From Paraburkholderia madseniana (lineage in GTDB: Bacteria > Pseudomonadota > Gammaproteobacteria > Burkholderiales > Burkholderiaceae): DNA of 64,000 nt. The stretch covers positions 1-64,000 of the forward strand of contig NZ_VOSW01000027.1 of the NCBI RefSeq assembly GCF_009690905.1. Direction: 5' to 3'. Both the position numbers and the translations under genes were made by a program. How positions within the stretch are numbered: the first letter of the stretch is position 1; each line of letters starts with the position of its first letter. Shown one piece after another: positions 52,591 to 61,485 of the stretch. Below the pieces are notes generated by a model. That model searched no databases. It had not been told where the DNA came from and saw only the letters and a program-made list of their open reading frames with translations.

Positions 52591-53253
52591 ATGGACACAT
52601 CGATTGCCCGCCGCAACATCCTGGCGCGCATCCGCGCAGCGCAGGGGCGTGAGCCTGAACCGTCCGCTCCCGAGCGCGAGGCGGCTGCGGATTATCTGGC
52701 GCGCCATCCCGAGGGTCCGCGTCCGGAGATGCCGGCCGATCTGACCACGCGCTTCATCGAAGAAGCGCAGAGAATGGCGACCACCGTCGATACCGTCGAA
52801 TCGCTGGGCGACGTGCCTTCCGCCGCGCATCGCTACCTCACTGAACACGCTTTGCCGCTGCAGGCTATCGCATGGCAAACCCTGCAAGATCTGCAATGGG
52901 CCGAAGCCGGCCTCAACGTCGAATTCCGCAAACCTGAAGACGGCGACGTGGTCGGGCTCACTGGCTGCTTCTGTGCGACCGCCGAGACGGGCACGCTCGT
53001 TCTGTTGTCCGGACCGGAAACCTACGCATCGGCAGGTCTGTTGCCGGAAACGCATATTGCAATCGTGCCGGCTTCGCGCATCGTCTCGGGACATGAAGAG
53101 GCGTTCGGGCTGATCCGTAGCGAACGCGGTGAACTTCCGCGCGCCGTCAATTTTGTCTCCGGGCCATCGCGCACCGGCGATATCGAACAGACTATCGTGC
53201 TTGGCGCACATGGGCCGTATCGGGTGCATGTGATCGTCGTACGTGGCGCCTGA
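52591..53253 (+). CDS. lutC: LUD-domain protein, LutC-like
   Basis: The 220-residue protein is a LUD (LutC/YkgG) domain: N-terminal SIARRNILARIRAAQGRE, central VVGLTGCFCATAETGTLVLLSGPE and IVPASRIVSGHEEAFGLIR, C-terminal FVSGPSRTGDIEQTIVLGAHGPYRVHVIVV. LutC acts with the iron-sulfur proteins LutA and LutB in L-lactate oxidation. Neither lutA nor lutB is next to it here, so its partners must be elsewhere or its role differs. TATAAT at 52544-52549 is a possible -10 box. Confidence 0.88.
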   Translation: MDTSIARRNILARIRAAQGREPEPSAPEREAAADYLARHPEGPRPEMPADLTTRFIEEAQRMATTVDTVESLGDVPSAAHRYLTEHALPLQAIAWQTLQDLQWAEAGLNVEFRKPEDGDVVGLTGCFCATAETGTLVLLSGPETYASAGLLPETHIAIVPASRIVSGHEEAFGLIRSERGELPRAVNFVSGPSRTGDIEQTIVLGAHGPYRVHVIVVRGA

Positions 53254-53320
53254 GCGCGGCACGCGTCGCTGTCTCCTTGCGGCGCGCACGGCTGCCCGCA
53301 GTTACAAGGACTTCAAGAAT

Positions 53321-54748
53321 ATGAAACGACATGCCGTAGGGGCGAGCATGGTGCTCGCCGCTGCATTGACGCTGGCAGGGTGGCCTCAACTGGCATCGGC
53401 GGCTACGATCGACGGCGCGAGCTTGTCGGCATTGTGGGGCTTGCCCTTTGCGGGCGTGCTGTTGTCTATCGCGGTGTTTCCGTTGGTCGCGCCGGCATTC
53501 TGGCATCACCATTTCGGCAAGATCGCGGCAGCGTGGGCGTTGCTCTTCCTGGTACCGTTTGCGCTTGCTTTCGGCACGGGCGCCGCATTCGGAACGCTGG
53601 TGCACGCGGTGCTCGAAGAATACATTCCGTTCATCGTGTTACTGACGGCGCTTTATACGGTCGCGGGAGGCATCTGCGTGCGCGGCAATCTGCATGGCAC
53701 GCCGCGTCTGAATACCGCGATTCTCGCGCTCGGCACACTATTGGCCAGCATCATGGGCACGACCGGTGCGGCGATGCTGCTGATCCGCCCATTGCTGCGC
53801 GCTAACGACAATCGCAAGCACGTCGTTCATGTGGTGGTGTTCTTCATCTTTCTGGTCGCGAACGCGGGCGGCTCGTTGTCGCCGCTCGGCGACCCGCCGC
53901 TCTTTCTCGGCTTCCTGCAAGGCGTCAGTTTCTTCTGGACCACCACGCATCTGGCGTTGCCGATGCTGTTTGTCTGCGTCGTGCTGCTGGCCGCGTTCTA
54001 TGCATTGGATTCGTACTATTTTCATCGGCGTGAAGAAGAGCGTTCGCGCTTTCTCGACCCGACGCCGGATTCGCCGCCGCTAGGCGTCGACGGCAGGATC
54101 AACTTCGTGCTTCTCGCTGCCGTGATTGCGCTGGTTCTGATGAGTGGGTTCTGGAAGTCAGACATCGTGTTCGACGTTTTCGGTACGCACGTCGCGTTGC
54201 AAAATGCCGTGCGCGATGTCGCGCTGATCGGCGTCACCTTGCTCTCGCTGGCACTGACGCCGCGCGCGGCACGCGCGGGTAATGACTTCAACTGGGCACC
54301 GATCGAAGAGGTCGCCAAACTGTTTGCCGGCATCTTCGTGACGATCGCGCCGGTCATCACGATCCTGCGTGCCGGTGAGGCGGGCGCGTTCGCCGGCATC
54401 GTCCATCTGGTCAACCCGTCCGGTCAGCCCCACGACCTGATGTACTTTTGGGCGACTGGCCTGCTATCGTCGTTTCTCGACAATGCGCCGACCTACCTGG
54501 TGTTCTTCAACCTGGCCGGCGGCGACGCGCAGACATTGATGACCACCGGTGCCACGACGCTCGCGGCGATCTCGGCCGGCGCGGTGTTCATGGGCGCCAA
54601 CACGTATATCGGCAATGCACCGAACTTCATGGTGAAAGCGATCGCGGAGTCGCGCGGCATTCGCATGCCGAGCTTTTTTTCGTATCTCGGCTGGTCGGTT
54701 GTGGTGCTCATGCCGCTGTTTCTCGTCACCGGCTGGCTGTTTTTTTGA
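53321..54748 (+). CDS. Sodium:proton antiporter (CitMHS/NhaD-like)
   Basis: The product has 475 residues from ATG 53321. A cleavable or first transmembrane segment (MVLAAALTLAGWPQLASA) is followed by ten or more helices. ANAGGSLSPLGDPPLFLGFLQGVSFFWTTTHL near residue 185 and FLDNAPTYLVFFNLAGGDA near 385 are the paired re-entrant loop motifs of the UIT/NhaD-like antiporters. It probably exchanges Na+ for H+. Organic-anion transport, as in CitM, is an alternative. It follows lutC by 67 bases. Confidence 0.85.
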   Translation: MKRHAVGASMVLAAALTLAGWPQLASAATIDGASLSALWGLPFAGVLLSIAVFPLVAPAFWHHHFGKIAAAWALLFLVPFALAFGTGAAFGTLVHAVLEEYIPFIVLLTALYTVAGGICVRGNLHGTPRLNTAILALGTLLASIMGTTGAAMLLIRPLLRANDNRKHVVHVVVFFIFLVANAGGSLSPLGDPPLFLGFLQGVSFFWTTTHLALPMLFVCVVLLAAFYALDSYYFHRREEERSRFLDPTPDSPPLGVDGRINFVLLAAVIALVLMSGFWKSDIVFDVFGTHVALQNAVRDVALIGVTLLSLALTPRAARAGNDFNWAPIEEVAKLFAGIFVTIAPVITILRAGEAGAFAGIVHLVNPSGQPHDLMYFWATGLLSSFLDNAPTYLVFFNLAGGDAQTLMTTGATTLAAISAGAVFMGANTYIGNAPNFMVKAIAESRGIRMPSFFSYLGWSVVVLMPLFLVTGWLFF

Positions 54749-54814
54749 CGCCTGATTTCACGCTTATCCTGACGCCGAGGTCGTTGGACTCGACGCGCTA
54801 TCCGGAGAATTGCA

Positions 54815-55804
54815 ATGCAGAAGATCCTCGTCGCCCGTCCGATCTTTCCCGATGTGATCGAACGGCTCAAACAGTATTTCGATGTCGACTGGCACCAGGG
54901 CGATGTGTTGCCCGCAGACGAGTTGACGCGACGTCTCGCGGATAAAGACGGCGCGCTGACCGCGGGCGATCCGGTCGGCGCGGCGGCGCTCGCAGCGGCG
55001 CCGCGTCTGCGCGTGGTGTCGAACATGGCAGTGGGCTACAACAACTTCGACATGGCTGCGTTCAACGCGGCGAACGTACTCGGCACCAACACGCCGGACG
55101 TGCTGAACGAATCGACCGCCGATTTCGGCTGGGCGCTGATGATGGCCGCGGCGCGCCGCATTGCCGAATCGGAGCACTGGCTGCGCGCCGGCAAATGGCA
55201 GAAGTGGGCCTATGACGGTTTTCTCGGCACCGACCTTTACGGTTCGACACTCGGCGTGATCGGCATGGGCCGGATTGGGCAGGCGCTGGCGCGTCGCGCG
55301 AAGGGTTTCAACATGCAGGTGATCTATCACAACCGTTCGCGAGTCGCGCCGGAGATCGAGGCGGAGTTGAACGCGGAATACGCGTCCAAACAGGACCTGC
55401 TGCAGCGCGCCGATCACGTGGTGCTCGTCTTGCCGTACACGAAGGAAAACCACCATACGATCGGCGCTGCCGAACTCGCGCAGATGAAGCCGACCGCAAC
55501 GCTTACCAACATCGCACGCGGCGGCATCGTTGACGATGCGGCGCTGGTCGAAGCACTGCGTACGAAGCAGATCGCCGCCGCCGGTCTCGATGTCTACGAA
55601 GGCGAGCCGAATCTGAATCCGGATCTGCTGACCGTGCCGAATGTCGTACTGACGCCGCACATCGCCAGCGCGACCGAGGCAACGCGCCGCGCCATGGCAA
55701 ACCTCGCCGCGGACAATCTGATCGCAGCGCTGGGTGAAGGCCCGCGCGCCGGCCGGCCACCGAATCCGATCAACCCCGAGGTCATCGGCAGGGCGCGTTC
55801 ATGA
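54815..55804 (+). CDS. D-isomer 2-hydroxyacid dehydrogenase (glyoxylate/hydroxypyruvate reductase-like)
   Basis: The 329-residue protein has the D-2-hydroxyacid dehydrogenase plan: NAD(P)-binding motif GVIGMGRIGQALARRAKGF near residue 147, catalytic Arg in NIARGGIVDD near 236, Glu in DVYEGEPN near 265 and His in LTPHIASATEATR near 284. It most resembles the glycerate/glyoxylate reductase (GhrB) group: it reduces glyoxylate or hydroxypyruvate. Its stop overlaps the rmuC start (ATGA). Confidence 0.92.
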   Translation: MQKILVARPIFPDVIERLKQYFDVDWHQGDVLPADELTRRLADKDGALTAGDPVGAAALAAAPRLRVVSNMAVGYNNFDMAAFNAANVLGTNTPDVLNESTADFGWALMMAAARRIAESEHWLRAGKWQKWAYDGFLGTDLYGSTLGVIGMGRIGQALARRAKGFNMQVIYHNRSRVAPEIEAELNAEYASKQDLLQRADHVVLVLPYTKENHHTIGAAELAQMKPTATLTNIARGGIVDDAALVEALRTKQIAAAGLDVYEGEPNLNPDLLTVPNVVLTPHIASATEATRRAMANLAADNLIAALGEGPRAGRPPNPINPEVIGRARS

Positions 55805-57249
55805 CAATGATTCTGGTGGCGGCCGTTGCCGTGCTGGCGGTCGCCTTGGTCATCGCGTTGGCATTGCTGATGCGCGGCCTTAGTCGCGCTGACGGAAGCG
55901 AGCAATTCGAGAATCTCAGCGAACGTATCGACACAGCGGCGGATGCGCAGTCGCATGCTTATGAGCGGCTCGAGCGGCAACTGCGCAATGACATCACCGA
56001 AACGGCGCGCGTCTCGCGTACCGAGCAGAGCAGCGGATTCGCACACTTTCAGCAAACGCTGGCATCGCAATTCAGCAGTATGACGACGGTGCAGGGCGGC
56101 AAGATCGATGGCTTCGCGCAGCAACTCGACGCAGTGCGCCACAGCCTGCAGCAGCAGGCCCAGCAGGCACGCGATGAGCAAGGGCGCACGCTCAAGCAGT
56201 TCGGCGACACGCTGACCCTGCAACTGGGTCAACTCACCGAGGCGAACGATCGCCGCTTCGCCGAAGTGCGTGCGACGATCGAGCAGCGGCTGAAAGACAT
56301 CGAGGCCAACAACTCGACCAAGCTCGACGAGATGCGCCGCACCGTCGACGAAAAATTGCACGCCACGCTCGAACAACGCCTGGGCGAATCGTTCAAGCTG
56401 GTGTCGGACCGGCTGGAACAGGTGCATCGCGGTCTCGGTGAAATGCAGACGCTGGCTGCGGGTGTCGGCGATCTGAAGAAAGTGCTCACTAACGTCAAAA
56501 CGCGTGGCACGTGGGGAGAAGTGCAGCTCGAAGCATTGCTCGAACAACTGCTCACGGCGGATCAATACGCAAAGAACGTCGCGACGGTACCGAAGAGCGC
56601 CGATCGCGTCGAGTTCGCAATCAAACTGCCGGGCCGCGCGGAGGTGGGTGGTCCAGCTACGCCGGTCTGGCTGCCGATCGACGCCAAGTTCCCGCGCGAA
56701 GACTACGAGCGGCTGATCGAGGCTCAGGAACGTGCCGATCCGGTTGCGGTGGAGGAGGCGTCGCGCGCGCTTGAAGCGCGGATTCGCGCCGAGGCGCGCA
56801 CGATCGCAGAAAAGTACGTGTCGCCGCCGCACACCACCGATTTCGCGCTGCTATTTCTGCCGACCGAAGGCCTGTACGCAGAAGTCCTGCGTCGGCCGGG
56901 CCTGACGGACCTGCTGCAGCGCGACTATCGCGTGACGATTGCCGGCCCGACCACGCTGACCGCTTTGCTCAATAGTCTGCAAATGGGTTTCCGAACGCTA
57001 GCGATCGAGAAGCGGTCGAGCGAAGTGTGGCAAGTGCTCGGCGCGGTGAAAACAGAGTTCGGAAAATTCGGTGACGTGCTGGCCAGGACCAAGGCGCAGC
57101 TTGAAACCGTTACGCGTTCGATCGAAGCCGCGGAAACGCGCACCCGCGTCATGAACCGTAAGCTGCGTGACGTCGAGGCGTTGCCGGGGGAAGAGGCGAG
57201 CGGGTTGCTCGGCGATGCGCTGACGGGCGTGGATCCCGACGAACAGTAG
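55801..57249 (+). CDS. rmuC: DNA recombination protein RmuC
   Basis: The 482-residue protein has an N-terminal membrane helix (LVAAVAVLAVALVIALALLM), a long coiled-coil section (about 35-215) and a nuclease-like RmuC domain near 230-400 (GTWGEVQLEALLEQLL, LPIDAKFPREDYERLIEAQE and LLFLPTEGLYAEVLR with DYRVTIAGPTTLTALLNSLQMGF). RmuC limits recombination at inverted repeats. It is translationally coupled with the dehydrogenase gene. Confidence 0.96.
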   Translation: MTMILVAAVAVLAVALVIALALLMRGLSRADGSEQFENLSERIDTAADAQSHAYERLERQLRNDITETARVSRTEQSSGFAHFQQTLASQFSSMTTVQGGKIDGFAQQLDAVRHSLQQQAQQARDEQGRTLKQFGDTLTLQLGQLTEANDRRFAEVRATIEQRLKDIEANNSTKLDEMRRTVDEKLHATLEQRLGESFKLVSDRLEQVHRGLGEMQTLAAGVGDLKKVLTNVKTRGTWGEVQLEALLEQLLTADQYAKNVATVPKSADRVEFAIKLPGRAEVGGPATPVWLPIDAKFPREDYERLIEAQERADPVAVEEASRALEARIRAEARTIAEKYVSPPHTTDFALLFLPTEGLYAEVLRRPGLTDLLQRDYRVTIAGPTTLTALLNSLQMGFRTLAIEKRSSEVWQVLGAVKTEFGKFGDVLARTKAQLETVTRSIEAAETRTRVMNRKLRDVEALPGEEASGLLGDALTGVDPDEQ

Positions 57250-57276
57250 AGTCTGACGGTTGGCCCAAACTCAAAC

Positions 57277-57765
57277 TCAGGAGGCGGCTGCTGCGGCCAA
57301 CTGTTCCAGCGCGTCGCCCGTCAGACGCACGACGCGCCAATCCGGCATCACTGTCGCGCCCAATTTTTCGTAGAAGCTAATGGCCTGCTTGTTCCAGTCG
57401 AGCACGGTCCATTCAAAGCGTCCGCACTGTCGCTCTACTGCCAGTGCCGCCAGCCTAGCCAGCATCGCGGCGCCTAGACCACTGCCGCGTTGACTCGGTT
57501 GCACGTAGACATCTTCGAGATACAGCCCGCGCTTGCCGGCGAAGCTCGAGTAATTGTGGAAGAACAGCGCATAGCCGACGATGCGTCCTTCGTTTTCCGC
57601 GACGAGCGCTTCGATCGAGGGCCGCGCGCCGAACAGGGCGTCGCGCAATCCGTCTTCGGTCGCGACAAATACGTGCGTGAGGCTTTCGAATTCGGCCAGC
57701 TCGTACGTCAGCGCGAAGATAGCGCTCGTATCCGCGGGTGTCGCGGTGCGGATCGTCGCGGGCAT
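57277..57765 (-). CDS. GNAT-family N-acetyltransferase
   Basis: The 162-residue product begins MPATIRTATPADTSAIFALTYELAEFE. The acetyl-CoA loop LYLEDVYVQPSQRGSGLGAAMLARLAALAV (Q/RxxGxG/A) is near residue 90, and WTVLDWNKQAISFYEKLGA near 123. It resembles the spermidine/diamine acetyltransferase-like group. The substrate is unknown. Its start overlaps by one base the stop of the upstream small membrane-protein gene (TAATG). Confidence 0.88.
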   Translation of the reverse strand: MPATIRTATPADTSAIFALTYELAEFESLTHVFVATEDGLRDALFGARPSIEALVAENEGRIVGYALFFHNYSSFAGKRGLYLEDVYVQPSQRGSGLGAAMLARLAALAVERQCGRFEWTVLDWNKQAISFYEKLGATVMPDWRVVRLTGDALEQLAAAAAS

Positions 57766-58040
57766 TACGCTTCTTCCGGCGCGTCGGTCAACTGGATTTC
57801 GATGCCGCCAAAGCGCGAGGCCACCCAGTTGTAGGCGTGGCACGCAATCCACAGCAGGATGAAGCCGAGAATCGCGTTCAGCAGCAGCGCGCTGAACACG
57901 GTGCTCAGTTCGACCGAGCCATAGCGGATGAACGCCACCAGCACGCCGAGCAGCACGATCGGCACCGAGAATGTCAGGTACACGAGGATAAGCGCTTTGG
58001 CCGTCTGTCCCGGTGCAATGAACGAGATCTGTTTTTTCAT
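57765..58040 (-). CDS. Small two-helix membrane protein
   Basis: The 91-residue protein starts MKKQISFIAPGQTAKALILVYLTFSVPIVLLGVLVAFIRYG and has a second helix (VFSALLLNAILGFILLWIACHAYNWVASRFGG). It ends IEIQLTDAPEEA. The layout resembles DUF3566-like small membrane proteins, but I cannot name a function. It is translationally coupled to the GNAT gene. Confidence 0.78.
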   Translation of the reverse strand: MKKQISFIAPGQTAKALILVYLTFSVPIVLLGVLVAFIRYGSVELSTVFSALLLNAILGFILLWIACHAYNWVASRFGGIEIQLTDAPEEA

Positions 58041-58151
58041 GTAAGTCAAACCCGTGTGTCGTAGTGGTAATGGGTAAAGCTGCAAATGCGGCTGAAAATG
58101 AGGCTGCCGGCGCGGCCGTAAAACGCCGCCGTGAAAGCGTGCAGTCAGGCG

Positions 58152-59453
58152 TCAGATCAGGCCGTCGAACAACATGATATCGACGTGCTCGCCCTCGCCA
58201 ATATCGGCTTCATCGTGCCCGAGAACGATGAAACAATTTGCTTCGCTCATAGAACTCAAGACGCCGGAGCTTTGCGAGCCGGTCGGCGTGACACGCCATT
58301 GGCCCTGCGCATCCTGCTCGGCGACGCCGCGCTGGTATTCGGTGCGGCCGGCGCGCTTGCGGATGGCCTGGCGGCTGGCGGCGCGCAAAACCGGCAGCGC
58401 CTGCGGCGTCGCGCCGGACATCAGTAGCAACGCTTCGCGCACGATCTGGTAGAACGTCACCATCACGGCCACGGGGTTGCCCGGCAAGCCGAAGAATAAC
58501 GCGGGTAGCCCGAGACCCGGATGTTCGCCGGACCAGACGCGGCCAAAAGCGAGCGGCCGGCCCGGACGCATCGCGAGACTCCAGAAGGCGACGTCGCCGA
58601 ACGTCTGGGGCAATTGTTTGGTGAAATCCGCCTCGCCCACCGAGACGCCGCCCGACGTCAACACCACGTCGGCGCTGGCTGCGGCGCTGCGCAATGCGGC
58701 CTCGAGCGCCGCGGGTTCGTCGCGCACCACGCCCAGATCGAGCGTATCCATGTTCAGGCGCCGAAGCATCGCAAACAGCGTGTAGCGGTTGCTGTCGTAC
58801 ACCGAACCCGCGTCGAGCGGCTCGCCGAGCGAGCGCAATTCGTCGCCGGTTGAGAAAAACGCGACGCGCAAGCGCCGCCGCACGTTGACTTCGCCAATGC
58901 CGAGCGAAGCCAGCAACCCGAGGTCCGACGCGCGTATGATGCGGCCGGCGCGTAGCGCGGCATGGCCGCGGGCGAGGTCTTCGCCGGCGAGGCGCCGATT
59001 GGCGCCGCCCCGCAAGGCGTTGGCCGCAAAACGGATCGAGATGGAATCGGCGCTGCGCTCGACAAGCTCCTGCGGCACGACGGTGTCGCAGTCAGCCGGC
59101 ATAGAGGCGCCCGTCATGACGCGTACGCATTGCGTCGTGTCCACGAGGCCCGGGAACGGATGACCGGCCAGCGCTTTGCCGACGATCGTCAAATCGATCG
59201 TGGATTCACTGGTTGCCAATGCCGCGCCGTTGAACGCGTAGCCGTCCATGGCCGAATTGTCGTGCGACGGGACGTCGATCGGCGAGACGATATCGGCGGC
59301 CAGCACGCGGCCGAGCGCATCGCGCAAGGGCACGCGTTCGACCGCCGTGACGGGCGTGGCCCACTGACGGACGATCGCCTGGGCGGCCGAAACAGGTAGC
59401 GCATGAGGATCGTACTGCGCGACGCAGCGGGAAAATTCGTTAAGCGTGGTCAT
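58152..59453 (-). CDS. moeA: Molybdopterin molybdenumtransferase MoeA
   Basis: The product is 433 residues from ATG 59451-59453. Domain order is as in MoeA: DVPSHDNSAMDGYAF near residue 68, VRVMTGASMPADCDTVVPQE near 115, and the MPT-binding domain with YDSNRYTL, VLTSGGVSVGEADFTKQ near 275 and RPGRPLAFG. It inserts molybdate into adenylated molybdopterin made by Mog. It is third in the order moaA-mobA-moeA. A frame extending upstream to 59630 would overlap mobA and is not MoeA-like. Confidence 0.96.
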   Translation of the reverse strand: MTTLNEFSRCVAQYDPHALPVSAAQAIVRQWATPVTAVERVPLRDALGRVLAADIVSPIDVPSHDNSAMDGYAFNGAALATSESTIDLTIVGKALAGHPFPGLVDTTQCVRVMTGASMPADCDTVVPQELVERSADSISIRFAANALRGGANRRLAGEDLARGHAALRAGRIIRASDLGLLASLGIGEVNVRRRLRVAFFSTGDELRSLGEPLDAGSVYDSNRYTLFAMLRRLNMDTLDLGVVRDEPAALEAALRSAAASADVVLTSGGVSVGEADFTKQLPQTFGDVAFWSLAMRPGRPLAFGRVWSGEHPGLGLPALFFGLPGNPVAVMVTFYQIVREALLLMSGATPQALPVLRAASRQAIRKRAGRTEYQRGVAEQDAQGQWRVTPTGSQSSGVLSSMSEANCFIVLGHDEADIGEGEHVDIMLFDGLI

Positions 59454-59527
59454 GAAGGGCTGGACGTCGCGATCGGCGGCGGAAGCGGCTGTTGCCGTGC
59501 GGCCGGAGCGGGATTTCAACCGGGGCC

Positions 59528-60142
59528 TCAACAACGCTCGAGGTCGGCGAGTTCTTGTAACGAATTGATATTGTAAAACGCGCGCTCGTCGGTAAAGGCG
59601 ACTTCGACCGTCTTGTGGCGCGCGTACCACGCGCGAACCTTACGCTCGCCGGCTTCGAGAAAGGCCGCCAGGTCGTCGGCGAGGCTCGTGCGCAGCAACG
59701 CGAACACGGGATGGAGCGAGACGTGGCCTTCGGCGTCGGTGGTCGTGACGGTGGCGATGTCGGCCTGATTCGAGTCGAGTGCTTGCGTGAGGCGGGCGGC
59801 GAGTTCGGCGGGCAGTCCAGGCGTGTCGCAGGGTGCGCTTAGTACGTACGCGGTGCCGGCCGCGCGCAGCCCGGCGAGCAGGCCCGCCAACGGTCCAGGA
59901 AAGCCGGGTAGGGTATCGGCAAGCACCCTGGCGCCGAACGGCGCGCCCAGCGCCGTGTAGGCCTCAGGGTGACGATTGGCGCTGATCAGGAGGGCGCCGG
60001 TTTGCGGTGCGAGTCGCTTCAGCACGTGAGCGGCGAGCGGCTCGCCGTGCAGCGTTTGCAGTCCCTTATCGACGCCGCCCATACGCATGCCGCGTCCGCC
60101 CGCCAGGACCAGACCGGTGATGTGTTCGCGAGCCGGGTTCAT
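59528..60142 (-). CDS. mobA: Molybdenum cofactor guanylyltransferase MobA
   Basis: The 204-residue product has the nucleotidyltransferase motif TGLVLAGGRGMRMGGVDKGLQTLHGEPL at its N-terminus, with GxGxRxGGxxK. SAPCDTPGLPAEL is near residue 100. It joins GMP to molybdopterin to make MGD for DMSO-reductase-family enzymes. It lies 12 bases after moaA. Confidence 0.95.
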   Translation of the reverse strand: MNPAREHITGLVLAGGRGMRMGGVDKGLQTLHGEPLAAHVLKRLAPQTGALLISANRHPEAYTALGAPFGARVLADTLPGFPGPLAGLLAGLRAAGTAYVLSAPCDTPGLPAELAARLTQALDSNQADIATVTTTDAEGHVSLHPVFALLRTSLADDLAAFLEAGERKVRAWYARHKTVEVAFTDERAFYNINSLQELADLERC

Positions 60143-60154
60143 GGGCGCGGCCGC

Positions 60155-61264
60155 TTAGCCGCCGATGTACGACATTTCCACGCGGCGGGCGTCCTGCGCG
60201 CGGGGTGCGGCTGCATTGCTGCCGCGCAATTGCGAATAACGGTCGCTGCGGCCTTGCCAGATTTCGGCGACGGCGGTGGCGATATCGGCGTCGCTCGCGC
60301 CGCTGCGAAGCAACGCGCGCAGATCGTGACCGGACGAGGCGAACAGGCACAGATACAGCTTGCCCTCGGTCGACAGACGCGCTCGCGTACAACTCCCGCA
60401 AAACGCGCGTGTCACACTCGAAATCACGCCGATTTCGCCACCGCCATCCACGTAACCCCAGCGCTGGGCGGTTTCTGCCGCACTGTGCGCTTCGAGCGGC
60501 ATGAGCGGGAAATGCTCGGCGATGCGCGTCACGACGTCGGCGGAAGGCAGCACCTCGGTCATGTTCCAGCCGTTCGACGTGCCCACGTCCATGTACTCGA
60601 TAAAGCGCAGTACCGTGCCCGAGTCCTTAAAATGACGCGCCATTGGCACGATTTCGCCGTCGTTGGTGCCACGTTTGACGACCATGTTGACTTTCACCGG
60701 CGCGAGCCCCACCGCTTGCGCCGCGGCGATCCCGTCCAGCACGTCGGCGACCGCGAAGTCGGCGTCGTTCATGCGGCGAAACAGGGTGTCGTCGAGCGCG
60801 TCGAGACTCACCGTCACGCGGGTCAGGCCGGCGTCTTTCAGGCTGCGCGCCTTGCGCTCCAGCAGCGAGCCGTTGGTGGTCAGCGTCAGATCGAGTGGGC
60901 GGCCTTCCGGCGTGGCGAGTTGCGCGAGCCGTTCGATCAGGAATTCCAGATTTTTGCGCAGGAGCGGCTCGCCACCCGTAAGACGGATTTTCTCGACGCC
61001 ATGTGCGACGAAGAGCCGCGCCAGCCGTTCGATTTCTTCGAAGCTGAGTAATGCGCTATGCGGCAAGAACGCGTAATCCTTGTCGAACACCGCGCGCGGC
61101 ATGCAGTAGACGCAGCGGAAATTGCAGCGGTCCGTCACCGAGATGCGCAGATCGCGCAGCGGGCGCGCCAGCGTGTCGTGCAGCGCGCCGCTAGGCGCCT
61201 GCACGGGGCCGGTAATGACCGGCACCGCACTGAGATCGGCAACAGGGATGATGCGTCGGGACAT
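60155..61264 (-). CDS. moaA: GTP 3',8-cyclase MoaA
   Basis: The 369-residue protein has the radical SAM motif DRCNFRCVYCMP near residue 46, RLTGGEPLLRKN near 95, and the second cluster motif FCGSCTRARLSTEGKLYLCLF near 290. The C-terminus ends in the conserved GG tail (SYIGG) needed for catalysis. It starts molybdopterin synthesis by converting GTP to 3',8-cH2GTP. It is the first gene of the moaA-mobA-moeA row. moaC, moaD and moaE are not in this window. Confidence 0.97.
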   Translation of the reverse strand: MSRRIIPVADLSAVPVITGPVQAPSGALHDTLARPLRDLRISVTDRCNFRCVYCMPRAVFDKDYAFLPHSALLSFEEIERLARLFVAHGVEKIRLTGGEPLLRKNLEFLIERLAQLATPEGRPLDLTLTTNGSLLERKARSLKDAGLTRVTVSLDALDDTLFRRMNDADFAVADVLDGIAAAQAVGLAPVKVNMVVKRGTNDGEIVPMARHFKDSGTVLRFIEYMDVGTSNGWNMTEVLPSADVVTRIAEHFPLMPLEAHSAAETAQRWGYVDGGGEIGVISSVTRAFCGSCTRARLSTEGKLYLCLFASSGHDLRALLRSGASDADIATAVAEIWQGRSDRYSQLRGSNAAAPRAQDARRVEMSYIGG

Positions 61265-61438
61265 GAATTGCTTCGCTTGATGCTTCGTTTCGGGCTGCTC
61301 AAGTGCTGCTGCGATTGGAACCTAGATCTTCATTCTAGCGGAAATGCATCCAGCGGCTGCCGGCCTCCAGACGCCGTCCGGGTATACGGGGAGTGGAATA
61401 AAGCCCGCAAGCGGACGGGTGCGCGGCGCCCATAAAAC

Positions 61439-61468
61439 AAAAAGCCCGCCGGTGAGGGCGGGCTTTTT
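61439..61468. terminator. Rho-independent terminator after rne
   Basis: AAAAAGCCCGCC pairs with GGGCGGGCTTTTT around a GGTGA loop. It lies 18 bases after the rne stop on the minus strand and could also act in the other direction. Confidence 0.9.
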
Positions 61469-61485
61469 GCATGGTGGCGGTTCGC

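Noticed and set aside
50980..53289. 769-codon open frame on the minus strand
   Set aside because: It crosses pncB and lutC, which are unmistakable on the plus strand. Its composition is typical of an antisense frame.
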